This document shows positions 7,249 through 13,191 of a stretch of 13,191 nucleotides of DNA, piece by piece (within the stretch, counting starts at the first letter, position 1; the number at the start of each line of letters is the position of its first letter). The DNA comes from Candidatus Aminicenantota bacterium (GTDB lineage Bacteria; Acidobacteriota; B3-B38; Guanabaribacteriales; B3-B38): NCBI GenBank assembly GCA_029880275.1, contig JAOUOQ010000031.1, positions 1 to 13,191 on the forward strand, read 5' to 3'. The notes beneath the pieces are model-generated. The model was not told the DNA's origin. It saw only the letters and a list, made by a program, of their open reading frames with translations, and did not search any database. The translations under genes and the position numbers were made by a program.

Positions 7249-8376
7249 CTATTCTTCCTTGATCTCTTCGATAGCCTTCTTTATCAGCTCTTCAGCTAAC
7301 TCGGGCACTACCTCCCAGGCAATCTCTCTGATTACTTTATCCGACATCCTCTCCATTACCCTATTGACGATGGCATCTATCTCCTCCTCGGAAAGGGCTA
7401 CTGGCTTCTCCTCTGGTGCTGGCTCCTCTACCTCAGGCTCAAGCTCTTCCATGGTGGGGATTTCCTCTTCCAATACAGGGGGCACTTCTACCTCTTCCCG
7501 CTCTTCCTCCTCGATGGTAAACTCCTCTCTGGCTTCTTCCTCCATAACAGGGGCTTCTACTTCTATTTCAACTTCAGCCTCTTCAACTGGGGGAGCCTCC
7601 GGTTTTTCGGCTTTTTCTTCTTCCAGCTCCTCAATTTTGATTTCTTCCATCTCTTCTATTTCGACCTTTTCATGCTCAACTTCTTCCGGGGGTGCAGGTC
7701 TCTCTTCTTCAGCCTCTATCGGCATCTCTTCTTTATCTAACTCAGGCGCTATTTCAGATATTTCTCCCTCTTTCTCTAACAGCTCCAAAAACTCTTTCTC
7801 TTCTTCAAGGGATGGTTCCTCAAGCTTATACATTGCTTCTTCCAGTTCTTTCTCCTCTTCAACCTCAATCTCCTCTTTAATTTCTTCTTCCTCTAATGGC
7901 TTCTCACCTATCTCCTCTGGGGCTGCATTTGCCATTTTTTCCTCTCTGATCGGTTCTTCCGGAAAAATCTCTTTTTCTAGAGCCGGTGCAGGCTCTGCAC
8001 TGGGCTCAAAAGTGGACAAAACCTCCTTGACCTTGGCTATAAAGTTCTTTGACTGGAAAGGCTTGGAGATTATCCCATCGTATCTCACGCTTTTCGCTCG
8101 CTCTTCGTCGAACGGTTCGAAGGTCCCTTTCAGCAGCATAACCGGAATATGGGAAAATGCCGGGTTCATCTTAACCTCCTGGCAGAGGTCGTATCCATCC
8201 ATTTCTGGCATATTTACATCAGCTATTATGAGGTCGGGATTGACTTCTCTGATTTTTTCCAATGCCTGTTTTCCATCTCTGGCAGCAATTAGCTCAAAAT
8301 CTTCCTCTGCAAAGGTGAGCTCTACTACCCGGTGAATGGTCAAACTATCGTCTGCCAGCAATATTTTTTTTGCCAT
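7249..8376 (-). CDS. Response-regulator receiver protein with Glu-rich linker and conserved C-terminal tail
   Basis: This is a 375-residue protein with no DNA-binding output domain. Residues 1-120 form a CheY-like receiver: acidic pocket D9-D10, phospho-acceptor D53 in 'LIIADVNMPEMDGYDL', and K105 in 'SKPF'. The Thr/Ser expected five residues after P78 is Lys (K83) in 'PVMLLKGTFEPFDEERA'. Residues of about 125-325 are a low-complexity acidic linker dominated by Glu, with Pro, Ala and Val. The tail, about 328-375, reads 'LSEEEIDAIVNRVMERM...IREIAWEVVPELAEELIKKAIEEIKEE' in outline; I recognise this helical tail from stand-alone regulators in acidobacterial and deltaproteobacterial genomes, but its partner is unknown to me. 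The start is ATG at 8376 with GGAGG 5 nt upstream. The gene is a single transcription unit with its own promoter and terminator. No histidine kinase is adjacent. Confidence 0.88.
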   Translation of the reverse strand: MAKKILLADDSLTIHRVVELTFAEEDFELIAARDGKQALEKIREVNPDLIIADVNMPEMDGYDLCQEVKMNPAFSHIPVMLLKGTFEPFDEERAKSVRYDGIISKPFQSKNFIAKVKEVLSTFEPSAEPAPALEKEIFPEEPIREEKMANAAPEEIGEKPLEEEEIKEEIEVEEEKELEEAMYKLEEPSLEEEKEFLELLEKEGEISEIAPELDKEEMPIEAEEERPAPPEEVEHEKVEIEEMEEIKIEELEEEKAEKPEAPPVEEAEVEIEVEAPVMEEEAREEFTIEEEEREEVEVPPVLEEEIPTMEELEPEVEEPAPEEKPVALSEEEIDAIVNRVMERMSDKVIREIAWEVVPELAEELIKKAIEEIKEE

Positions 8377-8398
8377 GAATCCCTCCGCTCTATATTTG

Positions 8399-8416
8399 GA
8401 CCTTTAGGTGACCTTT
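8399..8416 (-). promoter_or_regulatory. Direct repeat in the response-regulator leader (possible operator)
   Basis: On the plus strand GACCTTT occurs at 8399-8405 and again at 8410-8416, 11 bp apart, with the short palindrome AGGTGACCT (8406-8414) spanning the junction. It sits between the predicted transcription start and the ribosome-binding site. One-helical-turn spacing suits a DNA-binding protein, but the repeat is short and may be chance. Confidence 0.25.
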
Positions 8417-8427
8417 TAATTAAATAT

Positions 8428-8456
8428 AAAATATCATCAATTTAAAGCAGTGTCAA
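8428..8456 (-). promoter_or_regulatory. Sigma70-type promoter of the response-regulator gene
   Basis: On the minus strand a perfect -35 hexamer TTGACA (8451-8456) is followed after exactly 17 bp by TATTTT (8428-8433) in AT-rich DNA. The start would be near 8420, giving a leader of about 45 nt with GGAGG before the ATG at 8376. Confidence 0.7.
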
Positions 8457-8469
8457 GCATTTATTGGAT

Positions 8470-8486
8470 AGCCCCGCAGAGGGGTT
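8470..8486 (-). terminator. Hairpin at the end of the UDP-sugar dehydrogenase gene, without T-run
   Basis: AACCCC-TCTGC-GGGGCT on the minus strand forms a GC-rich stem of about 6 bp (one G-U) that begins within the stop codon of the dehydrogenase gene. No T-run follows, so it is not a standard intrinsic terminator. It may act as a 3' stabilising hairpin or be fortuitous. Confidence 0.25.
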
Positions 8487-9783
8487 AAAGCTTGACTATC
8501 TTGTTGCTGACAACCTCTTTGGTAGCGTTTCTGGTATCGAAAATCAGTCTGGAGTGCTCCACTATCCATTTATAATCGTAAACAGAATGGTCGGTAGCTA
8601 TAACCACGCAATCAGCCTGGGCAAGAGCCCCTTTAGTCAAAGCCTGGGACCTCAAGGTTTTCCTGTTAGCCTTTAAGGAAGGAATATAGGGGTCGTTATA
8701 TAGAACTCTTCCCCCTTTCCTCATTAAAATCCTCATTATCTCTATTGCAGGGGACTTCCGGGTATCATTAATGTCTCTCTTATAGGCTACTCCTAAAATC
8801 AGAAAAAAGGAGCCGTTTATTGACTTTCCTCTCTCGTTAAGCAGTTCATCAAGGCGCTTGACAATGAAAGAGGGCATATTACTATTTATCTCCTCTGCAA
8901 GCTCAATAAAGCGAGCATGGTAATTTAACTTCTTTAATTTCCATGAGAGATAATGGGGGTCAACAGGAATACAGTGCCCTCCGGAGCCCGGACCCGGGTA
9001 AAAGGGAGTGAAACCGAAGGGCTTAGTGGAAGCAGCTTCTATGACATCCCATACATCGATTTTTAGCTTGTTGCAAATTATAGCTACCTCGTTGACCAGA
9101 GCGATGTTAACGCTCCTGAAGGTATTTTCCAGAAGTTTTACCATCTCGGCGCTTTCGGTGCTGGAAACTGGCACCACTTTCTCTATTATCTGCTCGAAAA
9201 ATGTCCTGGCCACCTCACTGCAGGCAGAGGTCAGACCTCCGACCACCCTAGGAGTGTTGGCGAGATAGTATGCTTTATTGCCCGGGTCAATGCGCTCGGG
9301 AGAAAAAGCCAGATAAAAGTCTTTCCCCGCCGCCATTCCGCTCTGTTCCAAAATGGGTTTAATTATCTCCCTTGTGGTACCCGGATATGTGGTGCTTTCA
9401 ACCAATATCAGTTGACCTCTTTTGAGATACCTGGCTATTTCCTGGCAACATTCAATGATATGCGATATATCGGGGTCCTTGTTTTTGCTCAAAGAGGTGG
9501 GGACGCAGATACAGATAACATCAATCTCTCGCAAGATGCCATAATTGGCAGTAGCGGAAATCCTCCCCCTCTTCACTAAAGCTCCAAGCTCGTGGCTATC
9601 AATATCAAAAATATAAGACTCTCCTCTATTTATGGAATCCACCCTTTTCTTGTCAATGTCAATTCCAATCACTTCGAAGCCCACCTTGCCCAGCTCAACT
9701 AACAGGGGGAATCCCACATATCCCAATCCGATTACAGCTACTCGAGCGGATTTTTTTCTGATGGATTCAATAACTTTTTCCAT
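8485..9783 (-). CDS. wbpA: Nucleotide-sugar 6-dehydrogenase, UDP-GlcNAc dehydrogenase (WbpA)-like
   Basis: This is a 432-residue member of the UDP-glucose/GDP-mannose dehydrogenase superfamily. It oxidises the C6 alcohol of a nucleotide sugar to a carboxylate with two NAD+. Features in order are the Rossmann motif VIGLGYVG (17-24), ESTTYPGTT (129-137), FSPERIDPGN (160-169), the central EMVKLLENTFR (213-223), and the catalytic Cys loop GPGSGGHCIPVDPHYLSWK (264-282) with C271. The C-terminal UDP-binding domain with 'LGVAYKRDINDTRKSPA' follows. The 'CIPVDPHYLSWK' loop and overall form resemble the WbpA/TviB UDP-HexNAc dehydrogenases more than UDP-glucose dehydrogenase, so UDP-GlcNAc to UDP-GlcNAcA is my best guess; the exact substrate is uncertain. 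The start is ATG at 9783, 21 nt after trmO, with AAGG upstream. It ends the epimerase-trmO-dehydrogenase run and points to surface polysaccharide synthesis. Confidence 0.9.
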   Translation of the reverse strand: MEKVIESIRKKSARVAVIGLGYVGFPLLVELGKVGFEVIGIDIDKKRVDSINRGESYIFDIDSHELGALVKRGRISATANYGILREIDVICICVPTSLSKNKDPDISHIIECCQEIARYLKRGQLILVESTTYPGTTREIIKPILEQSGMAAGKDFYLAFSPERIDPGNKAYYLANTPRVVGGLTSACSEVARTFFEQIIEKVVPVSSTESAEMVKLLENTFRSVNIALVNEVAIICNKLKIDVWDVIEAASTKPFGFTPFYPGPGSGGHCIPVDPHYLSWKLKKLNYHARFIELAEEINSNMPSFIVKRLDELLNERGKSINGSFFLILGVAYKRDINDTRKSPAIEIMRILMRKGGRVLYNDPYIPSLKANRKTLRSQALTKGALAQADCVVIATDHSVYDYKWIVEHSRLIFDTRNATKEVVSNKIVKL

Positions 9784-9804
9784 ATTCAGACCTTAATACA
9801 CATA

Positions 9805-10263
9805 TTAACTCAGCTTTATCTTGCCCTCCAACCAGCCAATTTTTATTTCTTGCCTATGTTCCGGTCCGGGAATGTAAGGCTTAATGTCTATAACAGAGGT
9901 TTGGTCGATGGCATCCAGTCCCTTTACCTTGAGGATATTTCCCTCCACTTTAATCAACCTCACCAGAGAAAGCCCCAGGGGATTTGGTCTATGGGGGGCT
10001 CGGGTGGCGAATAGACCCCGCATCGTATCATCAAGCCTCGGTTTGGCCAGTAAAGAGGCAGGCGGTGCTCGATGCATCCAGTATAATATGAATAGATGGG
10101 AAAAGCCCTCCACATCCTTTAATCCCTCCACATACTCGGGATATATCTCAATCTGACTCTCGCACTCCCGGAGCTCCTCCCCTCGGGGAACCTCCTCCGG
10201 CTCTCGGAAGGGTGAGTGCACCACTCCGATTGCTTTCAAACTCATTTCTGCTGGCACTGTCAT
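9805..10263 (-). CDS. trmO: tRNA (N6-threonylcarbamoyladenosine-37)-N6-methyltransferase, TrmO/TsaA family
   Basis: TrmO family proteins (TsaA/YaeB, formerly UPF0066) methylate t6A37 to m6t6A in tRNA-Thr using S-adenosylmethionine. The 152-residue protein has the family opening 'LKAIGVVHSPF', then GFSHLFILYWMHRA (53-66), the signature GLFATRAPHRPNPLGLS (83-99) and 'DAIDQTSVIDIKPYIP' (117-132). It corresponds to the single beta-barrel core and lacks the C-terminal extension of the longer E. coli protein, as is common in archaeal and many bacterial members. I chose ATG at 10263 because AAGGAG lies 10 nt upstream. A TTG at 10305 would add 14 residues without a good ribosome-binding site and would overlap the epimerase stop. 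It sits 35 nt after the epimerase and 21 nt before the dehydrogenase, an odd place for a tRNA-modification gene. Confidence 0.92.
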   Translation of the reverse strand: MTVPAEMSLKAIGVVHSPFREPEEVPRGEELRECESQIEIYPEYVEGLKDVEGFSHLFILYWMHRAPPASLLAKPRLDDTMRGLFATRAPHRPNPLGLSLVRLIKVEGNILKVKGLDAIDQTSVIDIKPYIPGPEHRQEIKIGWLEGKIKLS

Positions 10264-10298
10264 GACATAGTAACTCCTTGACCTATATGTCTTGGGCA

Positions 10299-11297
10299 TT
10301 ACCAATACTTATGTTTATATTTCTGATAATAGCTGATAGTTTTTTTAACCCCCTCGTCCAAGGAGACCCGAGGCTTCCAGCCCAGACGACGGGAGAGCTT
10401 GCTTATGTCGCTGATGTAATCCCCGGTTTCCACAAAAGCGGAATCTTTTGGCCACTCGGTATTTACTACCTTTGTATTCGGCAAGAAGAAGCCTACCTTC
10501 CTCACCATTTCCTTGAAAGTCGTCCCGATTCCCGTACCCAGATTGAAGACATCGTGCCGCAATCTCTCATCAATTGCCGCTGTCAGCATGGCATCAGCCA
10601 CATCGGTTACATAGATATAATCGCGAATCTGTTCTCCTTCGCCGTAAATGGTCAACTGCTTCCCATCCAGAGCCAGCTTGATGAACCAGTTAAGTATACC
10701 GTAGCGGCTGTGCTTCATCTGCTGTCGGGGACCAAAGGGGTTGGCAATCCTGAAGATGACCGTGGGTATTCCATAATAACGATGGTAGAAAGCGAAGTAT
10801 TTTTCTGCGGTAAGCTTATGGATGCCGTATATGCTCAGACAGTTAAACGGATGAGCCTCATCCACCGGGTTGTACTCAATGGAGCCATAGACGAATCGGG
10901 AGCTGGAAAATATAATCTTAGCCTCCTTGTTATGGAGACGACACGCCTCCAGCACATTCAGATGCCCTCCGCAGTTTATTTCCAAATCTAAGAAAGGCTG
11001 TGTGATGCTATCTATATAGCTCACCTGAGCGGCTAAGTCGAAGATAATCTCCTTTCCCACCACTACCTTCTTCATCAGCTCAAAGTCTCTCACATCCCCC
11101 TCAATGAATACTACATCATCTTTTATCTCTTCTAAGTTGAACCTGTTTCCCCCATAGAGGGGCAGCATAGCATCAAGGATGGTGACCTTCGCCCCCAGGG
11201 GGACGGCAAGGTTGGCTATGGTGCTGCCGATCATCCCCGCTCCACCGGTTATCAAAATCTCCTTTCCTTTTAAATCTCTCAATCTGCTATCTTCCAT
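10299..11297 (-). CDS. NAD-dependent nucleotide-sugar epimerase/dehydratase (extended SDR)
   Basis: This is a 332-residue extended short-chain dehydrogenase. The N-terminal Rossmann motif is GGAGMIG (18-24, GxxGxxG), with LDAM following beta-2. The catalytic set is SSS (131-133) and Y157-GIH-K161 (YxxxK). 'RIANPFGPRQ' (183-192) and 'GEQIRDYIYVTDVADA' (221-236) are typical of UDP-sugar 4-epimerase-like enzymes, as is 'FNLGTG' (251-256). The exact substrate cannot be read from sequence. With the WbpA-like dehydrogenase downstream, a route to a UDP-hexuronic or HexNAc-uronic acid is plausible by analogy with the WbpP/WbpO and Gla/Ugd pairs. The start is ATG at 11297 with AGGA about 10 nt upstream. 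A TTG at 11339 would add 14 residues that are not part of the usual fold. Confidence 0.88.
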   Translation of the reverse strand: MEDSRLRDLKGKEILITGGAGMIGSTIANLAVPLGAKVTILDAMLPLYGGNRFNLEEIKDDVVFIEGDVRDFELMKKVVVGKEIIFDLAAQVSYIDSITQPFLDLEINCGGHLNVLEACRLHNKEAKIIFSSSRFVYGSIEYNPVDEAHPFNCLSIYGIHKLTAEKYFAFYHRYYGIPTVIFRIANPFGPRQQMKHSRYGILNWFIKLALDGKQLTIYGEGEQIRDYIYVTDVADAMLTAAIDERLRHDVFNLGTGIGTTFKEMVRKVGFFLPNTKVVNTEWPKDSAFVETGDYISDISKLSRRLGWKPRVSLDEGVKKTISYYQKYKHKYW

Positions 11298-11567
11298 TAA
11301 AATTCTTTCCTTTGCAATTAAGTTTTGCTCCTTCTTCAAACTCTCTTATGGCAAAGTCAAAGCACTTAAAAAGATATCCTCTAAGTAGGGATTAATATTC
11401 CATCATGGCTAACTTAAGATATGCTACTTCACCGCAGGTAAATAAGTCAATCAAAACTCTTCTACTTATCAGAGAGAAACTAAGAGAAACAGCGAACCCT
11501 TCCCCATTTGGATTAACAGGCGTTCTCCCTAAAAGAGCTTTAAGGGCTTGATGCTCACCAGTCGGGC
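11298..11567. other. Intergenic stretch with unassigned open frames on both strands
   Basis: No confident gene lies here. On the plus strand an ATG ORF of 48 codons (11405-11551) has no good Shine-Dalgarno. On the minus strand an overlapping frame stays open for about 65 codons up to a TAA near 11398, but has no ATG, GTG or TTG start in its upstream half. Both read as plausible but unrecognised peptides, which could mean a gene remnant, a non-coding RNA or a dispersed repeat. An imperfect 20-bp dyad lies at 11527-11546 (CCCT...AGGG with AGCT at its centre). I could not find a convincing promoter for the epimerase operon, nor a T-run terminator for the upstream unit. Confidence 0.5.
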
Positions 11568-11873
11568 TCAGGTTTTCAGCTTCTTGCCCAGCAGCTCTTC
11601 AACATCCTCGATCTTACCCTTTAATCTACTGGTTCTCCCGGCAAAATCATCTATAATAATGGTGGTCAGTACCCGCTCGGCGAAGTTTCTCATAAGGTTG
11701 TGGCAATCTCTTATCAACTGCATCACCTCATCCCATTCCCCCTCCACCAGGGTGGACATGGCTGTCAGTCGGTAATCCAGTCCTCGCTCGTCGACAAGCT
11801 TCAAGATTTGAGCGACATATTCCCCTACCCTCGCTCCTTTACCTATGGGGACGATGCTGAATTGAGCAAGCAT
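11568..11873 (-). CDS. MTH1187/YqgV-family thiamine-binding protein
   Basis: This is a 101-residue protein of the DUF77 family (MTH1187, YqgV, YBL001C), small ferredoxin-like-fold proteins reported to bind thiamine. The N-terminus 'MLAQFSIVPIGKGARVGEYVA' and the 'LDYRLTAMSTLVEGEWDEVM' block are characteristic, as is 'VLTTIIIDDFAGR' near the C-terminus. There is no signal peptide, so it is likely cytoplasmic. The physiological role is unsettled; thiamine sensing or salvage is proposed. The start is ATG at 11873 with an excellent GGAGG 5 nt upstream. It lies 82 nt downstream of the racemase gene, probably in the same transcript. No thiamine synthesis or transport genes, and no TPP riboswitch, are visible nearby. 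Confidence 0.88.
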   Translation of the reverse strand: MLAQFSIVPIGKGARVGEYVAQILKLVDERGLDYRLTAMSTLVEGEWDEVMQLIRDCHNLMRNFAERVLTTIIIDDFAGRTSRLKGKIEDVEELLGKKLKT

Positions 11874-11955
11874 ATAGACCTCCAGCTAAACGGTCGGCTC
11901 CTTAAAAATATCAGCTACCTTTCAATCCTCTCCTTATTTAAAAATGATTAGATGA

Positions 11956-13191
11956 TTATTGCGTGTTACCTATGTAAACCCTCGGCAAAAGCGGGCTCAT
12001 ACCGCAGAGTAGCTTATAGACTGAAATCCCTGCCCAATCGGCTACCTCCTCCGCGGTTACTTTCTGCTCTCCTTGATTGCCAATAAGAACCACTTCCTCT
12101 TCGGTACCGATATCCTGCCTCCCCTGAAGATTGACTGTCATATGGTTAGCTGTGATTCGTGAAACCAGCGGAAACCGACTACCTTTTATAAGCACTTCTG
12201 CCTTTCCGGCAACCTGCGGTGGATAACCATCGGAGTAGCCGATGGGGAGAGTGGCAATTGTCTCCTTCTTTTCGGCGACAAACTCCCGGTGATAGGAGAC
12301 GGAGTCCCCGGGACGAAGCTCCTTTACATATATCACCCTTGTTTTTAGCTGAAGAACTGGTTTTAACTCCACTTTCCTCTCTTGTTGAGCCTTAGCTGAT
12401 GGGTAGTGACCATAAATCATAATTCCGGGTCGCACCATATCCAGATGAGCCTGAGGCAAAGAGAGAACGGCGGCACTGCTGGCGGCATGCTTTGTACCCA
12501 CACCTATCCCTTTGTTTTCCGCCTCCTGGCATAGCTGGAGGAACCGCTGCAGCTGCACGAGGTCGAAATCCTCATCCTCACTGAAAGTGGTGAATACCCC
12601 CTCAACGAGGAGTTCCTTGGTGGAGGCTACTTTCTCCACCAGTGGGAGCGCGCGGTAATAAGGGACTCCCACCCTCCCCAGACCGCTATCTATTTTGAGG
12701 TGTATGCGAGCTCTCTTTCCCTGGCGGCGAGCTGCGGCGATAAGGTATTCCACCCGGTCGCTGTAAACAGACTGCGAGATGCCGAGCCTTACAATCTCCT
12801 CCGCTTCCTGCTGGGAAAAGGGACCGATATTGAGGATGGGGCATTTCACCCCCGCCTCTCTGAGCTTTAACGCTTCGCTGTACTTACCTACCATCAGACC
12901 GGCAACCTCCTGCTTTTCCAGAAAACTGCCCACTCCGACAAGACCATGTCCATAGGCGTTCCCCTTAATAACCGCCATAATCGGCTTCCCCCCGGTGAAT
13001 TTGCGGAGCTGGGAGATGTTCCAGGCCATGTGGTTGAGGTCTATCTCCAGCCAGGGGTCAAAACTTCCCGAAGGCTCTTCTGCCTGGTGATTGCTACGGA
13101 GGGAAGAAGGAAAGTTTGTCCTTTTAAAAAGTGCTATGCCGGCTGCGCCTTCTCCGGCTAATTTCAAGAATTTTCTTCTATTAAATGGCAT
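11956..13191 (-). CDS. alr: Alanine racemase family protein with Tat signal peptide (probably exported)
   Basis: This is a 411-residue fold-type III PLP enzyme that interconverts L- and D-alanine or related amino acids. The N-terminus 'NRRKFLKLAGEGAAGIAL' has a twin-arginine motif (R5-R6-KFLK) and a short hydrophobic stretch, so the protein is probably folded in the cytoplasm and exported by Tat. The racemase domain starts near residue 47. Conserved elements are the PLP lysine K76 in AVIKGNAYGHG, LKIDSGLGRVG (165-175), MVRPGIMIYG (252-261), Y300 in 'VSYHREF' (the catalytic Tyr position) and 'PIGYSDGYP'. Departures from typical Alr are T202 where 'THF' His is expected (VFTTFSE), 'HAASSA' for 'HANSA', and 'TANHMTV' for the 'CMDQxMV' motif. 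It may be a periplasmic or broad-specificity racemase rather than the peptidoglycan Alr. The ATG is exactly at the window edge, so an upstream start cannot be excluded. Confidence 0.9.
   Translation of the reverse strand: MPFNRRKFLKLAGEGAAGIALFKRTNFPSSLRSNHQAEEPSGSFDPWLEIDLNHMAWNISQLRKFTGGKPIMAVIKGNAYGHGLVGVGSFLEKQEVAGLMVGKYSEALKLREAGVKCPILNIGPFSQQEAEEIVRLGISQSVYSDRVEYLIAAARRQGKRARIHLKIDSGLGRVGVPYYRALPLVEKVASTKELLVEGVFTTFSEDEDFDLVQLQRFLQLCQEAENKGIGVGTKHAASSAAVLSLPQAHLDMVRPGIMIYGHYPSAKAQQERKVELKPVLQLKTRVIYVKELRPGDSVSYHREFVAEKKETIATLPIGYSDGYPPQVAGKAEVLIKGSRFPLVSRITANHMTVNLQGRQDIGTEEEVVLIGNQGEQKVTAEEVADWAGISVYKLLCGMSPLLPRVYIGNTQ

Noticed and set aside
7241..8335. 364-codon plus-strand ORF encoding a Ser-rich protein
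   Set aside because: It is the antisense image of the Glu-rich linker of the response regulator (GAA/GAG codons rarely give stops on the other strand). It has no ribosome-binding site and an implausible composition, while the minus frame has clear receiver motifs.
11874..11955. Riboswitch (for example TPP) before the thiamine-binding gene
   Set aside because: The 82-nt spacer lacks TPP-riboswitch consensus segments; only a good ribosome-binding site is visible.

Overview
This 13.2-kb window is a gene-dense bacterial chromosome segment of moderate GC in which every convincing gene lies on the minus strand, so transcription runs from high to low coordinates. I see no transposase, integrase, CRISPR array, tRNA or rRNA. 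The genes are mostly housekeeping. The organism looks like a bacterium with a cell envelope that uses Tat export and activated-sugar polymers. The response regulator has a receiver / acidic linker / 'AWEVVPELAEELI' tail layout that I associate with Acidobacteriota-like, deltaproteobacterial and related candidate-phylum genomes. That placement is inference, and the phylum is uncertain.

In transcription order, the right end carries an alanine racemase homologue with a twin-arginine signal (11956-13191), followed by a small MTH1187/YqgV-type thiamine-binding protein (11568-11873). A roughly 270-bp stretch without a confident gene follows. Next comes a three-gene run: an NAD-dependent sugar-nucleotide epimerase (10299-11297), a TrmO-type tRNA methyltransferase (9805-10263) and a WbpA/UDP-GlcNAc-dehydrogenase-like enzyme (8485-9783). 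The two sugar enzymes probably supply an activated (uronic) sugar for a surface polysaccharide; trmO is a translation gene placed between them.

A clear sigma70-type promoter (TTGACA, 17 bp, TATTTT) then drives a single-gene unit encoding the receiver-domain protein with a long Glu-rich linker (7249-8376). That unit ends in a rho-independent terminator. An extended -10 element just beyond the terminator appears to start the tight valS-nadC-birA-coaX operon (1918-7064). This operon covers valyl-tRNA synthetase, NAD synthesis, biotin attachment and CoA synthesis; its genes are 2 nt and 19 nt apart, and the last pair overlaps by 1 nt.

After a 198-bp gap holding a weak terminator and a structured leader with a possible 15-codon ORF, a VanZ-family membrane protein (523-1719) overlaps the start of phosphopentomutase deoB by 14 nt. 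deoB runs off the left edge.

No new multi-gene system is evident. The best leads are the exported racemase with an altered active site, the response regulator lacking the conserved Thr/Ser switch residue, the structured leader before the VanZ gene, and the unassigned open frames at about 11398-11600.
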